From DLKC01 sp002478885 (lineage in GTDB: Bacteria; Bacteroidota; Bacteroidia; Chitinophagales; Chitinophagaceae), in assembly GCA_046329585.1 (NCBI GenBank), contig JAXLUI010000001.1, forward strand, positions 3,162,001 to 3,226,000: a stretch of 64,000 bases of DNA, given 5' to 3'. Both the position numbers and the translations under genes were made by a program. The notes beneath the pieces are model-generated. The model did no database searches, was not told the DNA's origin, and saw only the letters and a program-made list of their open reading frames with translations. Shown here piece by piece: positions 17,906-27,478 of the stretch. How positions within the stretch are numbered: position 1 is the first letter of the stretch; every line of letters begins with the position of its first letter.

Positions 17906-18445
17906 TCAAACCGTTTGTGATGGCGCGATGTTGTCGAAGAATTTCTCAAGGTCTATAAACATATCGCGGAAGAAAGGAAAGATAGCGCCGATCGCATTTA
18001 TCACGACTGGCCCCCATGGCTCTATAACGGCATAAGTTTGTGAAGCATTAATGGTGTCTTGTTTTATGATGCCCATTTTTGTTGCGTAAAACAATACAGC
18101 GCTATAAACAAGCAGGTAAATAGCTACATAAAAAATAATGCCACCAACCTTATTCAGCCAGCCCAGCAGCACCAGATCAATCGCGGCTTCGAGCACATTG
18201 GCGATCCAGCGGATAATGATGATTACACCGATCATGACCAGGATAAAAGAAATAAACGGAAGCCATTGCGACCCAATATTGGTATTGTTTTGAAACCAGC
18301 CAGCAACTACAACTGAAAATTTAAGGGCTGCCGCAATGCCGATAACTATGCCAAGAAAAGAAAATATGGCAACGATCAATCCACGGCGGTAGCCTTTGAA
18401 TGCAGCCATCGCAAGCAATAAAAGCGTTAGAATATCGATTGCCAT
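17906..18445 (-). CDS. CvpA family protein
   Basis: A 179-residue inner-membrane protein of the CvpA family, with four predicted helices: ILTLLLLAMAAFKGYRRG, IVIGIAAALKFSVVVAGW, FISFILVMIGVIIIIRWI and VGGIIFYVAIYLLVYSAVLFY. The early GYRRG motif is characteristic. CvpA is linked to colicin V production and envelope stress in E. coli, but its biochemical role is not settled. A terminator separates it from yqeY upstream. Confidence 0.85.
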   Translation of the reverse strand: MAIDILTLLLLAMAAFKGYRRGLIVAIFSFLGIVIGIAAALKFSVVVAGWFQNNTNIGSQWLPFISFILVMIGVIIIIRWIANVLEAAIDLVLLGWLNKVGGIIFYVAIYLLVYSAVLFYATKMGIIKQDTINASQTYAVIEPWGPVVINAIGAIFPFFRDMFIDLEKFFDNIAPSQTV

Positions 18446-18473
18446 AGTTAATATTTTACGGGATATAAAACAA

Positions 18474-18516
18474 TATCCGAAATAAAACGAAGAAATGCTT
18501 CGTATTATTTCGGATA
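18474..18516 (-). terminator. Terminator after yqeY
   Basis: A long hairpin (TATCCGAAATA...TATTTCGGATA outside, ACGAAG/CTTCGT inside) lies between the yqeY stop and the cvpA start. On the minus strand it is followed by TTGTTTTAT. Confidence 0.7.
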
Positions 18517-18537
18517 CTGACTTTCGGGCTGTCGTGT

Positions 18538-18990
18538 TTATTTTGTCAACAGTTCTTTAACTGCGGCTGAGATAGCTTTGCCATCTGCAAGCCCGGCAAG
18601 TTGTTTTGTGGCAACGCCCATTACTTTACCCATGTCGGCCGGGGAAGTTGCCCCAACTGTTTCTATGATTTTCGCCAACGCTTCTTTTAACTCGGCCTCG
18701 CTTAATTGTTTAGGCAGAAACTTTTCGATGATGGCTATTTCTTCTCTCTCTTTTTGAGCAAGATCTTCGCGATTTTGTGTGGCGTAAATTTCAAGGGAAT
18801 CCCTACGTTGCTTTACCATTTTCTGCAACATTTTTATTTCCGCATCTTCAGAAACCTGGCCATTTGATCCCGGTTCGGCCTTTGCTTTTATAATCTCTGC
18901 TTTTATTGCCCGAAGGCCACGCAATGCTGCTTCGTCTTTGGCTTTCATGGCGTCTTTCATGTCGGCCATTATCAATGTTTCTAAACTCAT
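18538..18990 (-). CDS. GatB/YqeY domain-containing protein
   Basis: A 150-residue YqeY protein, a stand-alone relative of the GatB tail domain thought to bind tRNA. Hallmarks are MKAKDEAALRGLRAIKAEI, EIAIIEKFLPKQLSEAEL and ADMGKVMGVATKQLAGLADGK. Its precise role is not established. It ends 33 bp after gldC on the same strand and may be cotranscribed with it. Confidence 0.9.
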   Translation of the reverse strand: MSLETLIMADMKDAMKAKDEAALRGLRAIKAEIIKAKAEPGSNGQVSEDAEIKMLQKMVKQRRDSLEIYATQNREDLAQKEREEIAIIEKFLPKQLSEAELKEALAKIIETVGATSPADMGKVMGVATKQLAGLADGKAISAAVKELLTK

Positions 18991-19023
18991 ATGATCGGTT
19001 TTTAGTAAAAGGAAACTGGTTTC

Positions 19024-19371
19024 TTATTGTTTATTTTCCTGCATCTGCTTTTCGCGGAACTTCTTGTAGAAGTCTTTTGCAAATTGTTTCATTTCCGCAA
19101 CGAGGTCGTCGTGATGGGTGGCGCGATTGTAGGTGTCGGCCATAGTCATGAAGGTCTGGTAAAAGAAGTCGGCCATTTCATCTACCATCATATCTTTTGT
19201 CCAAAGATCGATGCGCATGGCACTTTTGTCGGCTCCGTCCCAAAAGGCGAGCATCATTGCTTTGGCGCGTTGTACTTCATCGGCGCTGCTGCTGTCTGCC
19301 TTCCAGTTAATTTGTTCGGGCACTTTGTCTTTATCTAAATGTACATCTATTGTAATAGTTGAAGTTTGCAT
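19024..19371 (-). CDS. gldC: Gliding motility protein GldC
   Basis: A 115-residue GldC, found in gliding Bacteroidota and required for efficient gliding in Flavobacterium. The pattern of IDVHLDKDKVPEQINWKADSS followed by AKAMMLAFWDGADKSAMRIDLWTKDM is characteristic. It has no signal peptide and is probably cytoplasmic. Other gld genes are not in the window; gldC is often unlinked in Chitinophagaceae. A promoter -7 box lies 20 bp upstream. Confidence 0.92.
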   Translation of the reverse strand: MQTSTITIDVHLDKDKVPEQINWKADSSSADEVQRAKAMMLAFWDGADKSAMRIDLWTKDMMVDEMADFFYQTFMTMADTYNRATHHDDLVAEMKQFAKDFYKKFREKQMQENKQ

Positions 19372-19390
19372 GATATAATATTATGGAGTG

Positions 19391-19398
19391 CAAATGTA
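19391..19398 (-). promoter_or_regulatory. Promoter -7 box of gldC
   Basis: TACATTTG on the minus strand matches TAnnTTTG, 20 bp before the gldC ATG. The -33 box is not clear. Confidence 0.45.
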
Positions 19399-19421
19399 AA
19401 TCAATTGTTGACGTAGACTCT

Positions 19422-20525
19422 TTACTTCGGCGGTAGTATAAAGTTCCACAGGGCGTCCTTTGTTTTATCCTGCTGCAGCTTCTCTGCCATTGCCGCCGCA
19501 TTCCCGCACAGTTTGGTGCGAAGGTCCTCGTCTTTATAAAGCTTTATTAAAGTATCGCCTGATTCTTCCGTATTGCCGTTCTGCACATACAGCGCTGCAT
19601 CACCGCAATACTCGTTCATACTTTCCGATTTTGTAGTGATGATTGGAATACCGCATTGTAAGGCAGTTGTAACAGGCCAAATATCTGAGTCCTGGAACGG
19701 AAAATGGATAAGTGCCCACGCAGTACCAATAATGTCGGCAGTTTCTTTCCTGTCTGCATCATTCACGAGCTTCACATCGTTCCGGTACTTATAAGTCTGC
19801 AGTTTGTTGTCGATCGCCTGGCTAAAACCATCTTCTTTGGGTAGCAATACCAGCTGCATATTGCTTTGCTGCCATTTTTTAAATTTGGAATAAGCTTTTA
19901 AAAGATCGGTGAAGATGACTTCATTGTCGTCGGGCAATACGGCAACAAAGTATTCTTTGTTTTCTGAATACCTGCTTTTTACGTAGAGCTTGTCATGCCA
20001 TTCCATCGGCTTGAAAAATGTGCCAGCTGTGTAAGGGAACACCGTTGTTCGTGCTGCCGCTGACGGGCTTTTTTCTTCAATCTTATTTTTTACAGCGTTT
20101 GAATAAGTAATAATGTTTGTTGCATTGGCAACCGATTTTGCCAGGTTTTTAGCGGCATATTTTTGCCAGGTATTCATGCCTTTAGATATTTCAAAGAAAG
20201 AAATGTCGGATAGTATAAGGCATTGCGAAACTGTTGACCTTATACCGATACTATACATGCACAAAACCTTATCGATGGCATATTTTCGAAGTATGGCCGG
20301 GAGCTTTACAGCATACCAGTATTTAATTGCAAAATTGCTGTTGGCAGGGATTACAATGTGCAGCAACACGTCTGTTCCGGCAACTGGTTCGTAACCGCGC
20401 CGTATAGAGTCGTAATCTTTAATCGCATAGTTGTTGCTTCCTGCTGCCTCATCGAGCAATGTTGCCAGGTAAGCTTCAAAATCGTTGGTGAGATCATCAC
20501 TGTGATGGATAAGTGCTATGCGCAT
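19422..20525 (-). CDS. Glycosyltransferase, GT4-like
   Basis: A 367-residue GT-B fold protein. The C-terminal half has the GT4-like donor-site pattern (HFPFQDSDIWPVTTALQCGIPIITTKSESMNEYCGDAALYV near residues 275-315). The N-terminal half is poorly conserved. It probably transfers a sugar from a nucleotide-sugar donor onto a polysaccharide or lipid acceptor. It stands alone between gldC and prfA, so no pathway can be assigned. Confidence 0.75.
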   Translation of the reverse strand: MRIALIHHSDDLTNDFEAYLATLLDEAAGSNNYAIKDYDSIRRGYEPVAGTDVLLHIVIPANSNFAIKYWYAVKLPAILRKYAIDKVLCMYSIGIRSTVSQCLILSDISFFEISKGMNTWQKYAAKNLAKSVANATNIITYSNAVKNKIEEKSPSAAARTTVFPYTAGTFFKPMEWHDKLYVKSRYSENKEYFVAVLPDDNEVIFTDLLKAYSKFKKWQQSNMQLVLLPKEDGFSQAIDNKLQTYKYRNDVKLVNDADRKETADIIGTAWALIHFPFQDSDIWPVTTALQCGIPIITTKSESMNEYCGDAALYVQNGNTEESGDTLIKLYKDEDLRTKLCGNAAAMAEKLQQDKTKDALWNFILPPK

Positions 20526-20581
20526 AGTTCCAAACCTGTATAGCTGCTTAAGCTTATCGTTATAAAATTTTGTTTAGCATT

Positions 20582-20645
20582 GTTACTGCCGCAAAAGAGT
20601 GCGACGCAACGGAAGCCTTATTGAGATACAAAAGCCGGGATCAAA
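20582..20645 (-). repeat. Dispersed repeat, half element (site 7)
   Basis: The reverse core AAGAGTGCGACGCAAC is at 20595-20610, followed by AAAAGCCGGGATC. It lies between prfA and the glycosyltransferase. Confidence 0.78.
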
Positions 20646-20653
20646 ACGGTTTT

Positions 20654-21718
20654 TTAATTCTGCTTCGTCATTTTTTCGGCATTTTCGGCTACCTGTAGGG
20701 CTTCAATAAATTCATCGATCTCACCATTTACCACGGCCGGCAAATTATAAGATGTCAGACCGATACGATGATCGGTTACACGCCCCTGCGGCCAGTTGTA
20801 GGTTCTTATTTTAGCACTGCGGTCGCCGGTACTCACCAACGTTTTTCTGTGACGTGCTATCTCATCTTCCTGCTTACGCACCTGCTCTTCATACAGTTTC
20901 GTACGCAGCATAGTCATGGCTTTTTCCCGGTTGCCAAGCTGGCTTCTTTCAGTCTGGCAAACCACCACGGTGCCTGTTGGAATGTGCGTCAACATCACCT
21001 TTGTTTCTACTTTGTTCACGTTTTGGCCGCCGGCGCCACCGCTTCGTGCGGTTTCCATTTTTACATCGGCAGGGTTGAGTTCAAAGTCTACTTCTTCTGC
21101 CTCGGGCATTACGGCAACGGTTGCCGCCGAGGTGTGCACACGGCCCTGTGTTTCTGTATCGGGAACACGCTGAACGCGATGCACACCGCTTTCAAATTTC
21201 AGGGTGCCATAAACATCTTCGCCGCTTACTTCCACCAGCACTTCTTTATAGCCGCCAACGGTTCCTTCGCTTTCGCTTACAATCGCGGTTTTCCATCCTT
21301 TTTTGCCACAGTAACGCAGGTACATATTCAGCAGGTCACCCGCAAACAAACTTGCCTCATCGCCACCGGTGCCGGCACGAATTTCCAGCACGGCGTTCTT
21401 ATCATCCTGCGGATCTTTTGGAATCAACAACTTGGTCAGCTCTTTTTCCAGGCTGTCTTTTTTCTCTTCCAGTTCGGGTAATTCCATCTTGGCCAGTTCA
21501 CGCATCTCTTCGTCGCTTCCATTCAGTGCTTCTTTGGCAAACACATAATCGGTATTTACCTTTTTGTATTCCTCAAATGGTATTACAATCTTTTCAAGCT
21601 GCCGGTATTCTTTGCTGTACTGCTGAAACTCCCGCTGGTTATTGATGATCTCGGGGTTCGTAAGCGCAACGCCTACTTTTTCAAAACGTGCTTTTATAGC
21701 TTCTAATTGGTCGATCAT
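20654..21718 (-). CDS. prfA: Peptide chain release factor 1
   Basis: A 354-residue class I release factor, recognising UAA and UAG. The GGQ motif is in SGGAGGQNVNKVET, and the codon-recognition tripeptide site is in VPDTETQGRVHTSA, where PDT takes the place of the E. coli PAT. The absence of an SPF tripeptide and of a programmed frameshift argues against RF2. I chose the ATG at 21718 (MIDQLEAIK); an upstream in-frame ATG at 21745 adds 9 residues not seen in the family. A dispersed repeat lies in its 5' flank. Confidence 0.93.
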   Translation of the reverse strand: MIDQLEAIKARFEKVGVALTNPEIINNQREFQQYSKEYRQLEKIVIPFEEYKKVNTDYVFAKEALNGSDEEMRELAKMELPELEEKKDSLEKELTKLLIPKDPQDDKNAVLEIRAGTGGDEASLFAGDLLNMYLRYCGKKGWKTAIVSESEGTVGGYKEVLVEVSGEDVYGTLKFESGVHRVQRVPDTETQGRVHTSAATVAVMPEAEEVDFELNPADVKMETARSGGAGGQNVNKVETKVMLTHIPTGTVVVCQTERSQLGNREKAMTMLRTKLYEEQVRKQEDEIARHRKTLVSTGDRSAKIRTYNWPQGRVTDHRIGLTSYNLPAVVNGEIDEFIEALQVAENAEKMTKQN

Positions 21719-21737
21719 TGTCTGTGTTTTTTGTGTG

Positions 21738-21820
21738 CCCGGCATCTCCTTTTCATGGAGCTTTGGTTGCGTCGCACTCTTGTACGCCTTATCGCTTATC
21801 AGCGGTGAGGGGCGGCAAAA
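21738..21820 (+). repeat. Dispersed repeat, half element (site 8)
   Basis: The core GTTGCGTCGCACTCTT is at 21766-21781, preceded by TGCCCGGCATC. It sits between the divergent prfA and amidohydrolase genes. Confidence 0.75.
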
Positions 21821-21863
21821 TTAAGCGATTTTGTCGGGTTCTCATTGATGCTATCTTTACAAA

Positions 21864-23054
21864 ATGGCATACCAGAAATTTAAGGCAGACTACCTGTTCA
21901 CCGGAACGGAAATGCTTTACCGGAAATACGTTTTAATTACAGATGAGCAGGGTGTTGTAAAAGATGTCGTGGAATCGAAAGACGCCGGGGACGATGTGCA
22001 AACCTTTGAGGGTATATTAACACCGGGGTTTATCAATTGTCACTGCCATCTCGAGCTGAGCCTTATGAAGAACGTGATTCCCAACCGCACGGGCCTTGTG
22101 GACTTTCTTTTGAAGGTGGTACAACAGCGTGGCGCAACGGAAGAGGCTATTTACGATGCAATGCGCAATGCCGAACAGGAAATGTATAACGGCGGCATTG
22201 TCGCTGTGGGCGATATTGGCAATACAGCCCATTCATTGCCGATAAAGCTTAAAAGCAAAATGCATTGGTACAATTTTGTGGAAGTGCTGGGTTTTACTGA
22301 AGACCGTGCCGAGGAAGTAATAAAGCCATACCTGGACGTGCAGGAGCAATTTATTCAGTCGGGTTCCGGCAACCTGCAGACCTCACTGGTGCCACATGCG
22401 CCGTATACGATCAGCAATAAGATGTTCCGCCTTATCAATGATGCATCTGCCGCAAAAGTGATCAGCGTGCACAACCAGGAATGTGCTGCCGAAGATGAAT
22501 TGTACAAAACAAAGAGTGGTGACTTTTTCCGGCTGCTCGATTTTTTAAAAGTCGATACGTCTTTTTTCCAGGCTTCGGGCAAGTCTTCCTTGCAAACTTA
22601 TTTTCCTTTATTAAACAAGGCTGAGCACGTACTGCTTATTCATAACAGTTTTATGCAGCAGGAAGACATTGACTTTGTTAAGCGGGAAACCCCGGTTCAA
22701 CAGCAGGTTTTTATTTGTCTTTGCGCCAATGCAAACCTTTATATTGAAGGGCGTATGCCGCCGGTAAACCTTTTCAGGCAAAACAACTGCGTCATTGTGC
22801 TGGGCACCGATAGCTACAGCAGCAACTGGAGCCTGAGCATACTTGATGAAATGCGCCGCATACAGCACGAGTCTGCATTCAGCATTCCTACAGAGGAAAT
22901 TTTAAAATGGGCTACGTATAACGGGGCCAAAGCTTTAAAGCTCGAAGACAAATTTGGCAGCTTTGAAAAAGGCAAACAGCCTGCGGTAGTGCTGATCGAT
23001 CATACGGTAAACAGCAGCATTACTTCAAAGTCGACTGCCCGCAGACTGATCTAA
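21864..23054 (+). CDS. Amidohydrolase family protein (cytosine/aminofutalosine deaminase-like)
   Basis: A 396-residue metal-dependent amidohydrolase. The first metal motif is GFINCHCHLEL near residues 56-66, later conserved histidines are in SVHNQECAAEDELY, and the catalytic aspartate is in LGTDSYSSNWSLSILDEM. The layout resembles the SAH/MTA and aminodeoxyfutalosine deaminases; the latter act in the futalosine menaquinone route. The substrate cannot be fixed from sequence. It is a single gene bounded by dispersed repeats. Confidence 0.8.
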   Translation: MAYQKFKADYLFTGTEMLYRKYVLITDEQGVVKDVVESKDAGDDVQTFEGILTPGFINCHCHLELSLMKNVIPNRTGLVDFLLKVVQQRGATEEAIYDAMRNAEQEMYNGGIVAVGDIGNTAHSLPIKLKSKMHWYNFVEVLGFTEDRAEEVIKPYLDVQEQFIQSGSGNLQTSLVPHAPYTISNKMFRLINDASAAKVISVHNQECAAEDELYKTKSGDFFRLLDFLKVDTSFFQASGKSSLQTYFPLLNKAEHVLLIHNSFMQQEDIDFVKRETPVQQQVFICLCANANLYIEGRMPPVNLFRQNNCVIVLGTDSYSSNWSLSILDEMRRIQHESAFSIPTEEILKWATYNGAKALKLEDKFGSFEKGKQPAVVLIDHTVNSSITSKSTARRLI

Positions 23055-23087
23055 TATTGTAATACACACAAACAGACTTTGCGTTAT

Positions 23088-23155
23088 TGATGCCATAAAA
23101 GCGGAACCTTGAACCGAGCGTGGCAACAGGTGATGCCACAACGTACAACCGCCGG
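23088..23155 (-). repeat. Dispersed repeat, half element with variant core (site 9)
   Basis: GAACCGAGCGTGGCAACAGG at 23111-23130 followed by TGATGCCA matches the variant right arm also seen at 30261-30287. Confidence 0.65.
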
Positions 23156-23203
23156 TTATATAAATTCTTTTCTCTGGTTATCTTTAAGCATTAAACCAGC
23201 CAC

Positions 23204-23629
23204 ATGAAAAAATATTTTATTGCGATTTCGTTATTGCTTATTTCAATTTTCAGCATTGCGCAAAACAAAGACGAAACGGCCATTCGCAAGTTGATGGCGG
23301 AGCAGGTGGCTGCATGGAACAGTGGCAATATCGATGCGTTTATGCAAGGTTACTGGAAAAGCGACAGCCTGCTTTTTATTGGTTCGAAAGGGCCGACCTA
23401 CGGCTGGCAAACAACTTTGGAGGGTTACAAAAAGCGTTACCCGGATACCACGGTGATGGGTAAGCTCAATTTCAATATTCTCGAGGTGCGCATACTTTCA
23501 GACGACGATGCATTTGTTCTTGGTCAGTGGCATCTTGCCAGGACCATCGGCGATGTTGGCGGTTACTACACTTTACTTTTCAGAAAGATAAAAGGCAAAT
23601 GGTATATCGTGGCCGATCACACAAGCTGA
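23204..23629 (+). CDS. Exported NTF2-like protein (SnoaL/DUF4440 type)
   Basis: A 141-residue protein with a signal peptide (MKKYFIAISLLLISIFSIAQ) and an NTF2-like cone fold: AIRKLMAEQVAAWNSGNIDAFMQGYW, then WQTTLEGYKKRYPD, ending in GGYYTLLFRKIKGKWYIVADHTS. The pattern fits the DUF4440/SnoaL-3 group, often stress-related periplasmic proteins of unknown substrate. It appears to be a single gene. Confidence 0.82.
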   Translation: MKKYFIAISLLLISIFSIAQNKDETAIRKLMAEQVAAWNSGNIDAFMQGYWKSDSLLFIGSKGPTYGWQTTLEGYKKRYPDTTVMGKLNFNILEVRILSDDDAFVLGQWHLARTIGDVGGYYTLLFRKIKGKWYIVADHTS

Positions 23630-23630
23630 T

Positions 23631-23852
23631 CTATTCTGCAGGCTTTTTCCAAAGCTTAATTATAAGCCGCAGCATAAGCACCGTGCTGGCGATAAACCAC
23701 AGGTAAAAAATGATATTGCCGACAGAAATCTTGTCGTAGAAAAACGCGAAGTCGAACATAATACCGAAAGTGGAGTTTAGTGTAAGCCACATAAACCCGA
23801 TAAAGCCAGACAACATGATGCGCTGTAAAAAAGCCCTTACTTCCGGTTCCAT
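23631..23852 (-). CDS. Small membrane protein
   Basis: A 73-residue protein with two hydrophobic helices (IMLSGFIGFMWLTLNSTFGIMF and VGNIIFYLWFIASTVLMLRLII) and a lysine-rich C-terminus. It converges with the NTF2-like gene, with stops only 1 bp apart. No homologous function is recognised; coding status rests on the membrane pattern and lack of a competing frame. Confidence 0.6.
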   Translation of the reverse strand: MEPEVRAFLQRIMLSGFIGFMWLTLNSTFGIMFDFAFFYDKISVGNIIFYLWFIASTVLMLRLIIKLWKKPAE

Positions 23853-23911
23853 AAAATTTTAATGAGCATGTAAAATTAAACAATGCCCCGCGGCTTTGGT
23901 TTAAATTATTT

Positions 23912-23978
23912 TGTACCGGGCTGCTGTATTTACGGCATCTGTGCTTGCGTCGCACTCTTGTACAGTAGCAATGTGGCG
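23912..23978 (+). repeat. Dispersed repeat, half element (site 10)
   Basis: CTTGCGTCGCACTCTT at 23944-23959, preceded by ACCGGGCTGC and GGCATCTG, lies just after the mfd stop. Confidence 0.75.
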
Positions 23979-23981
23979 GCG

Positions 23982-26900
23982 TTATTGCGAAACAGGCTGC
24001 GCACTTTCTTTTTTAATTACGCCCTGGTGCATCAGTTTCAGGAAACGTTGCATGGCATTCATATCCTTCACATCATCGGCAACCAGTAAGAAGTTTTTGG
24101 CAACCTGTTTCAACCTTCCTTTGTTGGTACCTGTTTGAAGATATTGCAGAATGTTTTTGAAAATATCGGCTTCAAAATACGGAGAGTCGTTCCTGTTAAT
24201 GAAATAGCAACGAAGTGTTTCATCTTTCAGGCTCATCTTTTCGAAACCGAGTTCAACAGCAAGCCAGCGGCAACGCACTGTAGTAAACAGGTCGTCCACA
24301 GATTTTGGTGTTGGCCCGAAGCGGTCGATCATTTCTGTGTGAAAGGCCTGTAGTTCCTGTTCGTTCTCACAGTTATCGAGCCTTGTATAAAGCGAAAGCC
24401 TTTCGGTAATGCTTTCTACATATTCGTCGGGGATAAGGATTTCAAGATCGGTATCGATCGTGCAGTCTGTAACATAATCATCCTGCCGGCTGATCTCTTC
24501 TTTAAATAACTCTTTAAACGAGGTGCGTTTTAATTCGCGGATGGCTTCATCCAAAATCTTCTGGTACATTTCAAAACCAATCTCAGCCATAAAACCACTC
24601 TGTTCGCCGCCGAGCATATTGCCTGCGCCACGAATATCAAGATCACGCATCGCGATCTGGAAGCCGCTGCCCAGCTCACTAAACTGCTCCAAAGTCTGCA
24701 ACCTTTTCCGTGAATCTTCCGGCAACGTACTCAATGGCGGGCCAAGCAAATAGCAAAATGCTTTTTTATTGCTCCGGCCAACCCGGCCACGCAGCTGGTG
24801 CAGGTCGCTCAAACCAAAGTGATGCGCGTTATTGATGATGATTGTGTTTACGTTCGCAATGTCAACACCACTTTCCACGATGTTGGTGCAAACAAGCACG
24901 TCGTACTTTTTATCGATGAAATCCAGGATTCTTTCTTCCAGTTCATGGCCCTCCAACTGGCCATGTGCAAAGCCAATGCTCAAATCGGGGCAAAGCCCCT
25001 GTATCAATGCCGCCATTTCGGCGAGGCCGAGAATGCGGTTATGAATAAAGAAAACCTGCCCCCCTCTTTCTGTTTCGTAATAGATGGCATCGCGTATAAA
25101 GTCGTCGTTAAATACATGCACTTCGGTCTGTATCGGCTGTCGGTTGGGCGGCGGTGTGTTAATGATGCTGAGGTCTCTTGCTCCCATCAGACTGAATTGC
25201 AACGTCCTGGGTATAGGTGTTGCAGTCAGTGTTAGGCAATCAACATTTGTCTTGAGCGTTTTTAGTTTTTCTTTATGGCCCACACCAAATTTCTGTTCTT
25301 CATCGATCACCATTATGCCAAGATCTTTAAACTTCACTTCTTTGCCAAGCAAGCCATGTGTGCCGATGATGATATCGATCTTTCCTTCTTCCAGCTTTTT
25401 CAGCGTTTCTTTTTTCTCTTTCGCGGATCGAAAGCGGTTAACGTAGTCTATCGTTACAGGAAAATCTTTCAGTCTTTCTTTAAAAGTTTTGTAGTGCTGG
25501 AATGCAAGAATGGTTGTGGGAACAAGCACTGCAGCCTGCTTACCATCCACACAGCTTTTGAATGCAGCACGAACAGCCACCTCAGTTTTGCCAAAGCCTA
25601 CATCGCCGCATACCAGCCGGTCCATGGGAGCAGGGCCTTCCATGTCCTTTTTCACATCGGCGGTCGCTTTGCTTTGATCAGGAGTGTCTTCGTAAATAAA
25701 AGAGGCTTCTAACTCGGTCTGCATATAATTGTCCGGCGAGTGCGCAAAACCCTGTTGTGCCTTTCGCTGTGCATATAGCTTAATCAGGTCGAAGGCAATC
25801 TCCTTTACTTTGATTTTTGTTTTCTCTTTCAGCTTGTTCCAAACATCACTGCCCAGCTTATTGATCTTTGGCGTTGTTCCTTCCTTGCCAGTGTATTTTG
25901 ATATTTTATGCAGCGAATTGATGTTTACATACAGAATATCGCTGTCTTTGTAAATGATGCGCACTGCTTCCTGGAGCTTGCCGTTTACTTCGAGTTTCTG
26001 CAAGCCGCTGTAACGGCCAACACCATGATCGATATGCGTTACAAAATCTCCGGGCTGAAGATCACGAAGCGTTTTCAGGGTAAGTGCTTTGTTTTTATTG
26101 TAGGCCTGTTTAACCCTGTATTTGTGATAACGCTGGAATATCTGGTGATCGGTATAACAAACCACTTTCAGGTCTTCATCGATAAAGCCTTCGTGGATGG
26201 AAGTTGCGACAGGAACAAACTGTATCTCGGTGTTCAGGTCCTGGAAAATACTGTGGAGCCTTTCCAACTGTCTTGCCTGCTCAGCAAAAATATAAATAGC
26301 GTAACCTGCGCCTTCATGCGCTTTAAGGTCTTTGATCAGCAGATCAAACTGGCGATTAAATGCGGGCTGTACTTTGGTTTTGAATTCGATCTCAAAGTCG
26401 GCCAGGTGCGGTTTATAACCGAACTCTACAATATGCCTGCTTTTAAGCTGCCTTTCTATAGTAGCCGCAGGAACAAAATCCTGCAAAGAAACTTCTTTTA
26501 AAATCTTTGTGTCGTCATCGTCTTCCGGGATATCTGCCGCATAACCTTTGTCTTCTTTTGCACGTTCCAGGAAGCTGCCAAGATCCTCTTCCTGTTCGTG
26601 AATTTTTTCTTTTATCACATCCCAATCTTTCAGCCACACGATCGTGTTTTCCGGAAGGTATTCAAGCAGTGATATTTTTTCGCCGCTTTCAAATTGGGTT
26701 TCAATATTGGGAATGATGCTTACCTGCATCAGCTTGCGTTCACTGAGCTGCGTTTCCGGGTCGAATATGCGGATGCTGTCGACCTCGTTGCCAAACAACT
26801 CCACGCGGTAAGGTTTTTCATTGCCAAAAGAATAGATATCGAGAATACCGCCACGCAATGCAAACTGGCCCGGTTCATACACAAAATCTGTGCGTTTAAA

Positions 26901-27404
26901 TCCATACATCACGAACAATTCCATCAGGCTTTCGAGGCTGATGCTGTCATTTGTTTTGATGCTGATGATATTGCCGCTAAGCGTTTTGGGCAATACTACT
27001 TTTTCAAACAGCGCTTCGGGATAAGTGATGATGATTTTTTTATTACCGCCAGCGGAAAGCTTTGTCAGCGCCTCTGTGCGCAGCATTACATGCGATGAGT
27101 TGAGCAGTTTGAAATTCTTGCGGTTCTTGAAAGAAGCCGGGAAATAAAAAAGGTCTAATGCGCTCGTAAGATTCTCCAGGGTATTGTGAAAATAGGCTGC
27201 GTCTTCCGCATCGTTGAGCACCACCATATGATTCAGACCAGCGCACGACGGATGCATAAAAATGCTGCTTACCACGAACTCAGCACTGCTGCCCTGTAAA
27301 TTTTTGAGGAAGATTTTTTGGGTATCGGCAAAACCCAGCCTGTCCGCCAGCTGAAAAAGGCGGGGAGATTGCTGAAAGCGGTCCAGTAACACACTTAAAT
27401 TCAT
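23982..27404 (-). CDS. mfd: Transcription-repair coupling factor
   Basis: A 1140-residue Mfd, which removes RNA polymerase stalled at DNA lesions and recruits UvrA. Visible parts in order are the UvrB-like N-terminal region, the CarD-like RNA-polymerase-interacting domain (GDFVTHIDHGVGRYSGL near residue 455), the RecG-like translocase with Walker A GDVGFGKTE near 605, the DEEQ box (MVIDEEQKFGVGHKEKLK), and a C-terminal TRCF domain. It is full length and has its own promoter. Confidence 0.95.
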   Translation of the reverse strand: MNLSVLLDRFQQSPRLFQLADRLGFADTQKIFLKNLQGSSAEFVVSSIFMHPSCAGLNHMVVLNDAEDAAYFHNTLENLTSALDLFYFPASFKNRKNFKLLNSSHVMLRTEALTKLSAGGNKKIIITYPEALFEKVVLPKTLSGNIISIKTNDSISLESLMELFVMYGFKRTDFVYEPGQFALRGGILDIYSFGNEKPYRVELFGNEVDSIRIFDPETQLSERKLMQVSIIPNIETQFESGEKISLLEYLPENTIVWLKDWDVIKEKIHEQEEDLGSFLERAKEDKGYAADIPEDDDDTKILKEVSLQDFVPAATIERQLKSRHIVEFGYKPHLADFEIEFKTKVQPAFNRQFDLLIKDLKAHEGAGYAIYIFAEQARQLERLHSIFQDLNTEIQFVPVATSIHEGFIDEDLKVVCYTDHQIFQRYHKYRVKQAYNKNKALTLKTLRDLQPGDFVTHIDHGVGRYSGLQKLEVNGKLQEAVRIIYKDSDILYVNINSLHKISKYTGKEGTTPKINKLGSDVWNKLKEKTKIKVKEIAFDLIKLYAQRKAQQGFAHSPDNYMQTELEASFIYEDTPDQSKATADVKKDMEGPAPMDRLVCGDVGFGKTEVAVRAAFKSCVDGKQAAVLVPTTILAFQHYKTFKERLKDFPVTIDYVNRFRSAKEKKETLKKLEEGKIDIIIGTHGLLGKEVKFKDLGIMVIDEEQKFGVGHKEKLKTLKTNVDCLTLTATPIPRTLQFSLMGARDLSIINTPPPNRQPIQTEVHVFNDDFIRDAIYYETERGGQVFFIHNRILGLAEMAALIQGLCPDLSIGFAHGQLEGHELEERILDFIDKKYDVLVCTNIVESGVDIANVNTIIINNAHHFGLSDLHQLRGRVGRSNKKAFCYLLGPPLSTLPEDSRKRLQTLEQFSELGSGFQIAMRDLDIRGAGNMLGGEQSGFMAEIGFEMYQKILDEAIRELKRTSFKELFKEEISRQDDYVTDCTIDTDLEILIPDEYVESITERLSLYTRLDNCENEQELQAFHTEMIDRFGPTPKSVDDLFTTVRCRWLAVELGFEKMSLKDETLRCYFINRNDSPYFEADIFKNILQYLQTGTNKGRLKQVAKNFLLVADDVKDMNAMQRFLKLMHQGVIKKESAQPVSQ

Positions 27405-27414
27405 AATCGCGGCG

Positions 27415-27446
27415 CAAAGATAGTTTTATTTATCCCTGCAAACCAA
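27415..27446 (-). promoter_or_regulatory. mfd promoter
   Basis: On the minus strand a TTG (27446-27444) and TATCTTTG (27422-27415) are 21 bp apart, ending 10 bp before the ATG. Confidence 0.55.
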
Positions 27447-27478
27447 CGGCAGTAAATGCATTTAAAGATTTGTTTTGG

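Noticed and set aside
20654..21718. Release factor 2 instead of RF1
   Set aside because: The tripeptide region reads PDT rather than SPF, and there is no programmed frameshift early in the gene.
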